A stretch of DNA of 64,000 nt, taken from positions 102,885,513-102,949,512 of the forward strand of contig OX457057.1 of NCBI GenBank assembly GCA_949752795.1, given 5' to 3'. Made by a program: the position numbers and the translations under genes. Below, in pieces: positions 45,421 through 57,600 of this stretch; the stretch's first letter is position 1, and every line of letters begins with the position of its first letter. The DNA is from Hyperoodon ampullatus. Its lineage: Eukaryota > Chordata > Mammalia > Artiodactyla > Ziphiidae. The notes under the pieces are model-generated. The model did no database searches, had not been told where the DNA came from, and saw only the letters and a program-made list of their open reading frames with translations.

Positions 45421-48236
45421 AAAATATTCAATTTATATGCAAAAGTCCAAGAAGTCAAGAAAACATTATAAATGATCATACAAATCAGGTCCAGCATCTA
45501 GGGTAAGCTGTCTGCTTCTGATGTTGTCATCTTCTTATCTTGGTATGAGTGTAGTTTCTCCTTTGTTTGAGCATTGTTTTAAGGTGAGTTTGAGGTCAGC
45601 AGTCTTCTCTAATAAGGTTCCTTCTGTCCACGTTGGAGATAGTCCTTTAAATTATGTCTTTTCCAGTATGCATCATCCCCTGGTTGCAGGTCGTGGGACA
45701 TCTGATCTGTTAGTGAGTTAGCCTTCCTAATTTATCTGATAAAGCTGCTGGGAACCTAAGAGTTTCCAATCTCCAGTTCAACATTATGGTCTGAAAGTCA
45801 GAAACTTGTATTAATCCAAAAGTCCTTCCTCTAAGTCTTCTTGAAGAGGCAGCATTTTTGCAAAGGCATTAGAGTAAAACCATAAGTGTCTATAATGACA
45901 AAAGACTTAAGAAGGCATGTTTAACATCTGCTTACAATGAAATTGACAAAGTAACTTGGTTACTGCTGTGACATACAACACTTTAAGATAATAAATAGAA
46001 TTATGACTAATAACATTTTACCAGGACATGTCAGATCTTTAGGAATTCCGTATAATTTCTAGAATATCTATATTAGTAAACATTTACCATACCATATAAC
46101 CTAAGAAGATTTATTACTCACTTGACAATACTTCCCATGTAATTTAACATACCAAATGAACCTTAGTTAAATATCTCTTTTTGGGATGTTTCAGGAGCCC
46201 TTTGAAGCATCCCAAAGTTAACTAGATGTTGAAGAAACTTCATTATAATTTGATTTGGGAAGTTTTGTCAAAAGGAATATCAAAAGGGTTTAGAACACTC
46301 AGTCATATAGAATCACAGGTCACTGTGAAACAATGTTATTCACTCAGCCAAAGTAACAATAAAAGATTTCAAAGGCAATTACAGAACAGATCACTTAAAA
46401 GGTAAAGAAACTTGAAATCTGTTATCGTAGGCAGTTCAACATTTTAAGAAATCTTGTCCTCTTAAGAGAGAGAAAAACCAAATTCAAGTTTTGCACATGC
46501 TTACTTTTAAAATTCATTTACTCAATTAAATTTATTTTAACCTTAGTCAATCCCGACCATGCACAAAACTCTTTTCTCGGGGTCTACTTTGACAAACTTT
46601 TCTCTCACTTTTTGTATCCATCACTTTATTTCCCCATTCAGAATCAGCCAGCTATAAGTCAGACCTACTTCCCTTTCCCTTAGTAAAATGCAATTCCATT
46701 CCTCATCCCTTCTTTACTGAAAACATACATCCTACTTTCCTACTGTATACTGAAATGTTTCCTTTATTATTTCTATTAGCTTTAATTACATGTTTAAATT
46801 AGAATCCTCAGCTCTTAAAACCTTAATTTCTTGTGAAAACTAAGAAGTAAGAAATTATGAACTGTCCTTTACATCAGCATTCTGTAGATTGGTGAACATA
46901 AATACCAGTGATATTTTCTAAAAACATTTGCTTTCTTTAGAGAACGTGGCACCAAACGTATTCATTAATAGTTCTAAATACCTTTTGTTTCTCTGTAAAA
47001 GGAAGCCAATGTTCAGTAATTAGTGTTTCAGTATCTTATTTTATTTGGGAATGGCCTAGCTATTCAATAAGCTTCCATCACTTAACTTAGTTTAGCACAA
47101 CTCTAGAATTTCAAGTTACCAGAATCTATTTTAGATAGACATTCCTAAAGTATAATTATTATTAATAGAGTTTATCTAAAAGCTCATCTCATTTGCATTT
47201 TCTTTCCTTAAAAGTTTCTTCACATCGAGTTACCTTCCTTGCTGACAAATTTGCAACAGTTATAATAAGGTCTTATTTAACTCATATGAAACCTAGGTTC
47301 AGTGAAAGTATTAATGTTGATGACTCTGAAGACATGTATATTAATTAGATCAACAAACTTAAACATTAATACTAGGTATTAATTTAATACTGAATATTTC
47401 CCAGTTCACATGAGCCTAAAATTCATTTAGCTTAATTTCTTATGTATTTAGAATCTTTTGATTTGTAAGTGCTTACTTGAAGCACTTTTCTTTTTTTTTT
47501 TTTTTGGCGGTACGCGGGCCTCTCACTGTTGTGGCCTCTCCCGATGCGGAGCACAGGCTCCAGACACGCAGGCTCAGCAGCCACGGCTCACGGGCCCAGC
47601 CACTCCGCGGCATGTGGGATCTTCCCGGACCAGGGCATGAACCCGTGTCCCCTGCATCGGCAGGCGGACTCTCAACCACTGCGCCACCAGGGAAGCCCGA
47701 AGCACTTTTCTTTAAGCCAATTTAATAAAGCTCATTTATAAATTAACCTCAGCAATAATATCCAAAGACATATACTGAGACGTACATATATCCAGACAGA
47801 CACAACAAGAGATCTCATAGCTTCATTTTCCAAACTTAGTCATGAATCAGATATCACAATATAAAACTCACTAGTTTATAAACAGTTGGAATAAGAAAAA
47901 ATTTTAAAAGCCTTCTTCCTCTTTTTTTTTTTTCCCTAATTCTCAGGAATTAGGGGTGGTCTAGATAAGATAAATATTCCTTACAGCCATGGTCTCAAGG
48001 TACAGGGAGAGAAACCATGTTCCCCTAGTAGGACTTGTTCCCTCAGGGTCAGAATTCTGAAAACAAAAAAGTATTTTAACAAGCTAGCTTTCTGTAATTA
48101 CACATGCAAAAATAATTGAATTTGCAATTTCAACAAAGTTTTATCTAACCAGTTTTCTCCAGAGTCTAAAGAATATTGTGGCCACACTGTCAAAAATCAC
48201 ATTTCCTTTTCTGTGGTCATAGTTCATAGCTAAAAT
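45421..48236 (-). other. AT-rich ERV internal region of unclear origin
   Basis: No gag, protease or polymerase similarity could be read here on either strand. It is AT-rich, with only short frames. It may be heavily decayed non-coding ERV sequence, or partly another insertion. A CHR SINE lies at 47494-47698. Confidence 0.4.
47494..47698 (-). mobile_element. CHR-type SINE (copy 7) inside the ERV
   Basis: Minus-strand SINE with a T-run tail and the end 'ccaccagggaagccc'. The target repeat gaagcacttttcttt is perfect at 47479-47493 and 47699-47713. It is younger than the provirus. Confidence 0.94.
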
Positions 48237-48639
48237 TTAGACCAGATAGTGCTCAAATTGGCCCTGATAACAAGGGCAGACTGGCTGATAAAATGTTGTT
48301 CCAGCAGGGATTGTCCCTTTGGGGAGGTGGGGTCTTAGTATGATCAGAAGAATCTGAAGGAGTAAGGAAACTTGCAGAAGTGGGGGAAGCTTGGTTCGCC
48401 CCTGAGACAGGAGAGTTTTTTCTGATTCCCCAGGCTTTTGATTATAGGAGAAAGTCCTGGGCATAAGGGAACCTCTGTCCATCCATTTTCCCATCCTGTA
48501 GCAATAAAGATCTAATTGTAAGAGACCCATTTTTAGGCCTTCTTGTGACTGGATCATAGCTATAGGTCGACCAGTCATTCAAAATTTTTCCCAAGGGGCT
48601 CCCAGGTGGAGATGGAACCCTAGAGGAAGCACTTCCCAT
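48237..48639 (-). pseudogene. ERV gag N-terminal remnant
   Basis: The minus-strand frame at 48639 starts MGSASSR, with glycine at position 2 as needed for N-myristoylation of retroviral matrix protein, and a following GSPLGKILNDW segment typical of gammaretroviral matrix. The frame stops at 48442; a second frame (48237-48578) continues the reading, so at least one frameshift is present. Capsid and nucleocapsid are not recognised further on. Confidence 0.65.
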
Positions 48640-48878
48640 TTTAGCTCTAGCAGTTAGTACCAGATGTCTGTGCGCTCAAACCAAAGTAACCAAACCAAAC
48701 CAAACCAAAACCTCACCAGCTGGAAGTCACACTCAAATTAAAACAAAAGGCAAAGAGATGCCCAGAAATCAAAAGCCAAATGGCAAAAATGCCCCAAATG
48801 TGACTTCCCAGTCCCACTAGACCTGTGACCTTTGTCCAAGGTGGCACCTTACAAATGGAATTTCCCTTCACTGGGAGA

Positions 48879-48954
48879 GTTCCCCAAATTGGAACTGAAG
48901 TTCCCCACATTGGAACTAAAGTTCCCCACATTGGAACCGAAGTTCCCCAAATGG
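48879..48954. repeat. 21-bp tandem repeat in the ERV leader
   Basis: The unit gttccccacattggaactgaa occurs at 48879-48899, 48900-48920 and 48921-48941, followed by a partial unit to 48954. Units differ at one to three positions. Confidence 0.95.
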
Positions 48955-49365
48955 ACAAAGTCACAAAGATCCTGGTGTGCACTCTGGGAGCTTTACCAAA
49001 TTGCTAGTGGGTGTGTCACGACAAACCAAATGACCTGTTTTGATCCTCCAAGAGTTAATGTCTCCTCAAAGTGGAAGTCCGGGCCGATGCAGGGAAGGGA
49101 AAAAGAAGGTGTCCTCAGGCAAAGAAAGCCTTGACAGCTGCTAGGGCAACCTGTCCCCCATTCTCCACTGCAACCTCGGAGTTCCGCAGTCGAGTCGGCA
49201 GGCTGGGTGTGATCAGGGCATGGCCCACGGCAGGGAAACCCTGGTGACCTGGCTTCAGAGAAATCCTACAACCCTCTGCTCTCCCTGGGGACACTGGCGT
49301 GGAGAGAAATCCCCAAGCGTCTGATCAAGATGAGGGGCCCTACACGGCCACATGCCCACGAGTTG

Positions 49366-49383
49366 ATCCTGGAGGAGCCCCCA
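49366..49383 (-). other. ERV primer-binding site, proline-tRNA-like
   Basis: The minus strand reads tggggGCTCctCCaGGat five bases after the end of the 5' LTR. It matches the 3' end of tRNA-Pro as used by gammaretroviruses, apart from about two positions. Confidence 0.85.
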
Positions 49384-49388
49384 AAATT

Positions 49389-49891
49389 TGCTGCCAAAAT
49401 CTTGGCTTGCTGTGCACCAATGCCGAAATGAGATACGGAGACAGAGTTTTGGAGGAGAAAGAAAGGGTGGCTTTATTCTTTGCCAGGCAAAGGGGGAGCA
49501 CAGCAGGCTAGTGCCTCAAGAACTGTGCCCCCCTCCTAGGGGAATAGGGAGGTCTTATAGGCAGGTCTTGAGGTCAGGGGTATGTGATAAGGATCAATGC
49601 AGTAACAGTCTTACATTCTTCTTTCTTCTGCGGAGTTTCAAAAGAGTGGGGTTGCTGACAAAATGAGGGTGTGTGCAGGGTCTCAGGTGGCCTCCTAATC
49701 TTGATGAGCTTCTCTGGTCCCTTTAATCTTGCCTCAGGTGGTTTCCTGGCTGCTTCTCCCTTGATTTGCAACTGTTTGAATCTGCCCTTTGGAACTCAGG
49801 AGAGGTCATGGAGACTGGAGTCTTGCCTACAAGAAATGGGGGACAAAAGGCCTCTGTGCCTCGGAGCCCCATAGGGCCCGTTAGGGTTTCA
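49389..49891 (-). repeat. ERV 5' LTR (503 bp)
   Basis: On the minus strand it has a TATAAGA box (complement of 49553-49559), then AATAAA about 80 bases further (49472-49477), then U5. It begins TG and ends CA on the plus strand. It keeps the 49-bp block that is missing in the 3' LTR. Confidence 0.9.
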
Positions 49892-50176
49892 TTAGGAGGT
49901 GGGGCCTTTGGGAGTTGATTAGGTCATGAGAGTAGAGCCCTCATGAATGGGATTAGTGCCCTTATAAAAGAAATTCCACAGAAATCCCTAGTCCCTTCCA
50001 CCGTGTGAGGACATAGTGAGAACACAACCATCTATGAATTAGGAAGAGGGCTCGCTCCAGACATTGAATCTGCTGCTGCCTTGATCTTGGAGTTCCCAGC
50101 CTCCAGAACTGTGACAAAATAAATTTCTGTTGTTTATACACCACCTAGTTTATGATATTTTGAACTAACTAAGACA
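49892..50176 (+). repeat. MLT1-type MaLR LTR, 3' part (split by the ERV)
   Basis: MLT1 wording resumes: ttaggaggtggggcctttgg, 'gattaggtcatgagagtag', 'gggattagtgcccttataaa', then AATAAA at 50118-50123 and the end aactaactaagaca. Joined to 42352-42433 it gives a near-complete LTR. Confidence 0.88.
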
Positions 50177-50496
50177 GGAGGCCTTTGATGGCTATTGGTG
50201 GATACCTGAGAGCAGCTGGTGACTTCAGGGAGAAGAGGGGTTATTCAAGGAGGGGGGGATTCTCCTTGTTTTTACTGAGGGTGGTAACCCAGGTCCAGGC
50301 CCTCTGACTGCTTTGCTCAGAACAGAGGTTGGTAGTCCCCTATCATAGAAAAACTGACTGGCCTCATGACCAGAGAAAAGTACCTTTCTTAAGTACTTTT
50401 ATGAGTACTGTGCTTAAGATTCTTGTACCAAATACAAGAATTTAGGGTTAGACAAGGTCCAGGGTTTGGTGGAAGTCACTGTTTATTTCTTTAACC

Positions 50497-50562
50497 CATT
50501 TATCCATCCATCCATCATCCATCCATCTATCCATCCTTTCATCTATTATTCATCCACACACA
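50497..50562. repeat. (ATCC)n simple repeat
   Basis: Runs of atcc with tatc and catc variants, ending in cacacaca. Confidence 0.9.
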
Positions 50563-51989
50563 CTGATTAACTACAGTGAAACAGAAGAAAGTTTTAGAAG
50601 ATAAACATGGATAACATGCCCCCAAACTTCATCTACTTGCACATAAGTCACTGCAATGTGGCTAGTAGATTAGAGGGCTAAAAATGAGAAGAGAAAGGCA
50701 ATGATCTGGGCTAGGAGGGGTCAACTTGGGAAGGTTTCCTAGAGGATTAATTGATTGAGACAGAAGAAAGGGGATGTGGAGGAGGCAGAGCATTCCAGGT
50801 TGGGAGAAAGATGTATAGAATGCTTGAGGGTGGGGATGAAGGGACTGGTGGGCGTGGTCCAGGGCCTGGAATGGGCTATCCACGGATCGGCTACTCAGTA
50901 ATGAGAGCAGTAATGGCAGCTGGGGGAGAGCTAGTGGAATAGATAAGCATGATGGGAACTGCCAGGGTGCTGTTGAGACTCCAGTGAAGAAGTCATACAT
51001 CACAGGCTTGTTTAGGGAAGTGCAACAAGCAGAGAAATGGTCCTCAGTACAAGCAAGGATGAGCATTCCATATCAGGCTGTCTGCCCTACAGCTGAGGGC
51101 GCATGCTTGTAGCTCTGAGTCTGTGTCTGTTGTGGAGGAAACAGTCTGGTTGAAACAGTGACAGTGTGTAATGTGTTCATGCCCAAAGGGCCAGAGGCCA
51201 CTTCTGTGGTACAACGAAGGTATTGAGAGTCAACAGTCCCAGAGAGTAGGAGCTCTAACAAGATGCCAAGGCCTAGAGAAATAAGAATTGAGCACTTGCC
51301 ATGAAGGTGCAGAGAGCTGTGGTCTCAGCCTTTAGAAGCAGCATCAAAAGAAGCTGTTCAGAGCAAAATGCTTTCCATGTGTTGGCTCTGCCCATGTGTT
51401 TCTTGTCAACGAGGTTGATCTTCCTGGGTCTGGAAAGATTTCTGTTTGAAATTTTATGAGCCTTGGTTGACAAGCAGCACTACCCCCAAATTGTGGGAAT
51501 TAATGGCCTTTTCTGGCGGTACGACTCTGGGGGCCCAGGGGGAGTTCTCAAATGCCAGGCAAGGAAAAACCCATAGCCCATATTTCAACTTAAAATTGCA
51601 CTTTATTTATAGGTAGCCTGGGACAAAGCCTCCCCAGAGCCCTTCTTCAGCATCACCTCAGAATGTGATGTGGTGTGTCTGGGCTCATAGGGTCTTCCTT
51701 GGGTCAGCACTTAGAGCTCAGGCCAGCATTCTTATGAGGAATATGCCAAAGTTAGGGGCTCTTCAGTCCCCCATACCAAATAGGGACATCAGCCTACATT
51801 CAGAGCAGGAGCCACATTTGTTCCTTAGTCTTCCTACTTAATATTACTTAAGTAGAGAAGTACTTAAACACAGAAATAAACATTAGCCCTTGACACACTG
51901 ATGCCTACTTAATTTACTTCAACCAGCATTTATGGGGCAGAGACTGGGAGTTGATCATTGTATTGGACACCGTGGTAGATGCAAAGGGA

Positions 51990-52160
51990 GAAGAATGGGA
52001 TGGCAATCCAGAGGACCTTAGTTCAAGCCCTGCCCTTCCATAATCTATCAAGTTATGTTACTATTTCAAATCATTGCCCTCTCTGGGCTTCTGTCTTCTC
52101 ATTTGTAAAACAAGGAGCTTGGACCAGTTAGTACAAGTGCTGAAGAAACTCAAAGTAATG
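51990..52160 (+). repeat. MIR SINE
   Basis: Plus-strand MIR wording: 'ttcaagccctgcccttcc', 'tgccctctctgggcttctg' and 'tcatttgtaaaacaagg'. Confidence 0.65.
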
Positions 52161-53456
52161 GAAAGATTCTTAAAATATTAGTCTAAGAAGAGTAAATGAA
52201 GGAGGCTCTTGGAATTTATTCAAATATTGGTGTTTTGTATGTGTCGCTTAACTGCTTATTATCTATGGTAGATGATCTACTTGGGACAGCCTAAGAAAGA
52301 CTCGTTACTGCTATCCAGCTTGGCTGTTTGAGACCCCTTGCCATCCAGCATCTTTATGCCAGCCTGATATCTCATATGCTAATCCCCTACAGATGAGCTG
52401 CTGTTTACAGCAGTGATCCCAGACCAGGTCCTTGACCTGTTCCCATTACAGTGTTCTTTCTGCCTGGGCCTGACTCTTGGCCTTGGCTGCTGTTTACTGT
52501 CTCCTGTCCTTGGACTTGGGGTTGCTCTTTGTTCTTCTTTGCTTGACTCTTAGCTTCCCCTCAAGGTCTTGGCTGGGACCCACTCATGGATTCAACTCTT
52601 TTCAAACTACCTCAGGTAGGATTTGAGTGCCCCGTTTGATCCCTCATGACTCAATTCCTGTTGTTGGGCAAAAAAGAATGAAAAGCAAGGGAATTGGAAA
52701 CTCTTGAATATAGTACTCCTAGCTAGTCAGTAAATATTGCACCAGAATTTTAGCCAAAAGGAGTATGGATAAAGGAAACTGTGTGATCCCAGAGGGCTCC
52801 AACCATTGGTCCTAGTTTTCTCTTTTGAGGTCACACACGAACAAGTCTAATTCCTCCCTTATTGGACAACTCTTCACATATTTAATTACAATTATCAAGC
52901 CCTCAACCTTCTGTTATCATCTCATACCCCTGCCAAGTCAGCTCTTCCCCAGGCTAAACATGTCAAATTTTCCAACATTCCTCAGATATTATGGCTTTGA
53001 TTATTTGTGCCAACCTGACTGCTGTTACTAATCCTGTCCAACTGACTCTCTTCCTCTTCCTTTGAGGTGCCCAGAGCTGCATGCCACACTTTAGATTAGG
53101 CTCTGATCAACCCAGGGAGCTGGATTCCTTTGCTATAAGTCATACTTCCCAAAGTGAGTTCCATTCATCCCATCTCCTGGGACATGATGCTCTGAGGTCA
53201 GGAGTGGGAAGTCAGTTAGTTTCAGTCAAATATCTTTGGGCAATCCTGCAGATTTATCCTCCCTCTTGGAGATTTCAAAGTGCAGATTAGAGTACTAAAG
53301 GATCTGAGTAGTCCTGTTTACCTTTACCTAACCCAGTGTTTCCCGATTTTATTTGACCACAGAGCTATTTGCTAAAGTATCACACATTAGCCTCCCTCGT
53401 GTGCCATGAAGATTTGGAAGGCACTGCTCAACTTCTATTTATGTCACCCGAAATCA

Positions 53457-53535
53457 TTTATTTTTTTCCTCTTCTTTCTCTTTCCCTCTTCTTTCTTTCC
53501 TACCCCCTTCCTTTCTTCCTTCTTCTGTCCTTCTA
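53457..53535. repeat. Pyrimidine-rich tract
   Basis: About 80 bases almost wholly of t and c (ttcctcttctttctctttcc and similar). A long strand-asymmetric stretch of this kind can form triplex structures. Confidence 0.85.
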
Positions 53536-56114
53536 TTATGACATATGGAGTTTAGTATCAGTCAAAACTCTTAGATATTTTTCAAACCTATTGCTGATAA
53601 ATCATGGCTGACTCCCCCACCCCCATTCCTGTATTTGGACAGTTGTTATTTGCTATTCCTCACTTATGTATCAAGCATGCCTTGTACACCTTAATTTAAG
53701 CCATTAATAAAAATATGGAGCTCAATAAATATTTGTCAGAAAATTTAAGCATAGGGTGGAAACCTACATCCTTTGGATATGGTAGTTCAATTAGTTATAA
53801 TTGTCCAAATTTTACTATTTAGATAGTAATTCTAGTACCTAGCCCTTGTTTCTCTATGCTTGTTCATGAGGCTATCTTGAAATGCTCATCTGCTTTGCTG
53901 CAGTCATGTTCATTACCAGGTCAGATTCCCTAATATGTTAGTCTAGAATAATCTTGTCCTAGAAGGTGAAATTGATATGGCAGGACTTTGCGCTTCAGAA
54001 TCCCATGCAGAAGTTGAGAAATAGAGGCAAGACTTGAAGGGTAGGTAAGATTTAAATAAGCAGAGAGGATCAGAAAGAGTAGGGGTAAGCATGAGTAACG
54101 TTATCCAGAGTTTCCTGTTGTAAGGCTCTATGCAGGGAGCTGCAAGGAAGAGGGTTGAGTAAGATGGATAAGTAGCTAATAATTTAGCTTTATAATTACT
54201 GCTTAAAGGATGAGATGTGATAAGTATTAAATAAAAGGAATGAGCAAAGTAACACAAAACTTTTATTACTATGGGAACTGGGGAAAGCTTCACAATAGAA
54301 GTAGACCTTGAGCTAGCCATAAACATTGGGAAGTCTCCACCAGGCAGGGATGGAGGGCTTCAAGTTCAACCCTTTGGTGATGGAACAGATCCCCCTTACC
54401 ATGAATCCAATGTGATTAAGGGAAGACAAGACTTGGTAGGGATGGGAGTCACTGACATGACATGGCAGCATAGCATGAGAAAAGACCCCGTCCTGCAGAC
54501 AGTGTAGGAGGGAAGACATGGGTAGCAGGAGGGCCATAAAACAGATGCAGGGGGATGAGGGCCTGGGCTGGGGTTGTAGCCACATAGATGAAAACCAACA
54601 GCAAATGTAAATGTTCTTCAAAGGAAGAAATAGCAGGATATAATGTCGTTGGGATCAGGAATAATGGAAAGAAAGAGTAAAAAAGTGTTTGTGAAGCTTT
54701 CAATCTATGAGGCCCGAAGGGGGACCGTGGGAAGTGGTGTCACGAGCAGGGGAGTAGGAGTAGGATGAATTCAGTCACAAGGAGGGGGCTTCTGCTGGCA
54801 AATACCCTCGTTACCCACAAGCGGGTGAAAAGCCTGGGATTAAACATTCTGAGCGATTAGAGCTGGTCCAGGGCCAACTGTGATTTTTATGTTGTTTCAA
54901 ACGTTTCTGGATGTGGTAAGGTTAGCTCATGTCATTTATATGAGCCAGTTTCACAGAACAAAACACATTTGTGTATTTGTTGGACATGGGGTGGTGCGGG
55001 AAGTAATTCTGGCATATGTTTCCCTGGAGCCAAAAGGCTCAACAGGGTCTTTTCTTGGGGGGTTTTCCACTGTGGGACTTTTCAAATGTTCAAACACTAT
55101 GACTCCTGTTCTGGGGCTGAAGCGGGTCTAAGACAAGCCCAGATAGATCCCTATAACCTCCACACTGGCTCCCTTTTGCTCTTCTCCATTGATGCCTCTG
55201 GCATCAATCTATTGAACAAACCAGCTGGAATAATTGCAATTAATTGATTCATTGATTGATTGCTTCTTTCATTCAAGAATGTTCTATTTTGCTAATTTCT
55301 TGTTGGTCCTTGTGGGAAAGAACATCTCTTACTTCCTCCTGGTCATTCCTTCCCCAGAGTCTCACATCATATTTTTTGTCTGTTTTCCCACCTGTTTCCA
55401 TTTTCTGGATGAGGGCCGTCCAAGAGGAAGCATGTACGGTGGTGAGCTGTAAAACAGTGATGACCATCCGCTGCCACCATCCTGTCACGTGCTTATCACC
55501 TCTCTACACCTAAATATGCTTCAAGGTCTTGGAGGACCATCAAGCTGGGAGAGGGCAGCTAAGGGATAATGAGGAGCTTGTGTCGCTCCCTCTGTTCCTC
55601 ATCCCTCCTGAGAAGTGACTGGCTGGCTCTGTCCAGGCCACTGCTTCATTCAGTAGCAGCATCAAGGGACCAGGTGACCAAGGGACACTCTGTGAGGGTG
55701 GCAGACCCCTCAATCATGGTCACAGCAATTGTTCTTTAGCCAGAAAGATGCCTTAGAGCGATGCTCTCTGTTCAGGAGCCCTGGTCTCTGTACACCCACA
55801 CTCTCCTGAACCTTAGCCCTTCTCCCCTCGGGGTCCCTGCTCCCAGTCCTGCTTCCCAGACAGAGGAGCATTGTTGAAGTCTTTGGGGACTCTGAGGGAT
55901 TCTGTGTCATCCGTTTCTTTTAAACAGTAACAGTGCCTCTCCAGTATGGCTGTCGCACCTCTTTTAAACAAAGCAAGTTTTCTTCTAGCGGAAAATTGTT
56001 TGGTCTCAAGATTTACTTAAGAAAACTTTATATAAACTAAGCCAAATTTATCAAACAAAAGAGTACAGGCTTTGAAGCAGGACTCACCACGAGTTCCCCA
56101 AACAATCGTAGTTA

Positions 56115-56325
56115 TAATCTAATAGTACTTACTACTTGAAAAGACCTTTGCACTATTTCATTTAATTCTTGCAAAAACCCGATGTGACAAGTGATTAGCT
56201 CCATTTTACGCATCAGAAAAGATCAAAGACATAGGAAGAGATCGAATAGCTTTCCAGAGGTGAAGGATCTAGTTAGTGAAGGAGCCAGGATGCAAATCAG
56301 AAATATGCCATTGATTCAGGGCTAT
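56115..56325 (-). repeat. MIR SINE
   Basis: Minus-strand MIR order: 'cctttgcactatttcattta', 'ctccattttacgcatcag', 'gctttccagaggtgaagg' and 'gagccaggatgcaaatcag'. Confidence 0.7.
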
Positions 56326-57254
56326 GTTAGCTTCCACACTGTGGGACAGCCCCTGTAAACCTAGAACGTTCACATCCGTCTTCCTAGGAACACATACTTG
56401 GGGTGAATCCCTCAGTTGGAGAGAATCCTTCTCTCGCCTTTCCCCTAGGGTTACTTGCAGTGTTGGAACAGTGAATACCTCCTAGCTCCATTTCCCACAC
56501 CAGGTATGAGTCACTGGCGGAACATTCTCAGGTGATTACTGTCAGCAGTTAGCCGTGTGTCACTCTCCCCAGACTCCTAACCCTTTGCTCCTCCCAGTGA
56601 AGATTTTGAATTAGTTCAGAGCACTGCAGAGAAAACTAGAGGCTGCAGTTGCCCTCTGTGAGGTTCTCAGGGTGAGTGGGGCTCTGGAGGAATTGCTCTC
56701 CAGGAAGCCTTTGGCTCCCTCTGTGGATGAGCAGGTGGGGTTGGGGCTAGGGAGGGGGTGAGGGAAAGGCAATTCTAGGCCAAACACCAGATTATGCCTT
56801 TATCAGCCCCAGAACATTTAAGGATTTGGGGATTTCTCGTGCTTTCAGGACATGAATTGCTTGTTAATAACTGAATCTGAGAGGAAGTAAATAGCAATTA
56901 CTGTGATTTAGTGGAACCTTGGGGACATTATTAAATTCATCACTGCCCACTTGATTGTAGTTGAATGTGTGGTGTAGAGCAGAGGGAGTGGGCATTCGTC
57001 CCAGCAGGTGGGACCACATGTGTAGGGTGGGAGAGGAAGGGGAAGATGAAGAGAAGCTCCTGGGAAACAAGTTGTGCAGACAGAGCTAGGAAGTGCTGAC
57101 GTGATGGGGCCAGTGGTGCCTCTTGGATCTGGCCTCTGTGGCCAGCACATCTTGGGCAAGGATGGTTCTCTCCCTGTGCACTAGGCCCTGTGCACACACT
57201 GGATCACACTCCCAGAATGCAGGTGGACGTGGTAGGTCCTAACCTACCATGGAG

Positions 57255-57375
57255 GCCACTGTCTCATTTTATCCATGAGGAATCTCTGGTCCCTGGAAAT
57301 CCTTCCCAAGGTCACCCAGCTAGTTAGCAGCAGAATGGCAGCTAGAATCCAACTTTCCAGACTTTAAGATTCATG
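57255..57375 (-). repeat. MIR SINE fragment
   Basis: Minus-strand MIR wording: 'tctcattttatccatgagg' and 'aaggtcacccagctagttag'. Confidence 0.65.
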
Positions 57376-57429
57376 AGCTCTTTCTTGGACCTGGACCCTA
57401 TGGAACCTTAGACAGAACTGGGTCTTAAA

Positions 57430-57600
57430 GTCACACATCTGTGATGGATCAGTCACTTACCGGCACTGTAACCTTGGTCTTTTCATCCCACTTTTATCAT
57501 CTGTAAAATGAAGCTAGTACTACTGCAGTGGTGGTGAGGATTGCATAAATATCACAGGTAAATTTCCTACCTACTGGAGATGCTTAGTGAACCTTCCTCC
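57430..57600 (+). repeat. MIR SINE
   Basis: Plus-strand MIR wording: 'gatcagtcacttaccggc', 'atcatctgtaaaatgaag' and 'ggtggtgaggattgcataaa'. Confidence 0.7.

Larger units (their letters stand above)
48640..49388 (-). other. ERV leader between primer site and gag
   Basis: About 750 bp of untranslated leader, where packaging signals would lie in a live virus. It contains a 21-bp tandem repeat (48879-48954) and an (aacca)n stretch (about 48686-48711). Confidence 0.6.
42434..49891 (-). mobile_element. Class I (gammaretrovirus-like) endogenous provirus
   Basis: Two direct-repeat LTRs (42434-42887 and 49389-49891) flank an internal region, and the 4-bp target duplication ttag lies at 42430-42433 and 49892-49895. 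The strand is set by the LTR polyadenylation signals, the primer-binding site next to the right LTR and the polypurine tract next to the left LTR. A 4-bp duplication and a proline-tRNA-like primer site are typical of class I ERVs. Recognisable pieces are a gag start, RT and integrase fragments and two env-like segments; all are broken. A CHR SINE at 47494-47698 is a later insertion. Defective. Confidence 0.9.
50177..57430. other. Mostly unique or ancient sequence, no gene recognised
   Basis: Apart from the repeats listed separately, no exon was recognised. Segments at about 50690-51060 and 54020-54320 resemble old interspersed repeats but could not be assigned. Open frames of 127-134 codons (50662-51066 and 53943-54326, minus) have no family resemblance. 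Confidence 0.4.

Noticed and set aside
4051..47698. tRNA-like promoter boxes as possible tRNA genes
   Set aside because: These are the tRNA-derived heads of CHR SINEs. None can form a complete cloverleaf with a proper acceptor stem.
48879..48954. Regular repeats resembling a CRISPR array
   Set aside because: The units are contiguous without spacers, and the context is a mammalian ERV.
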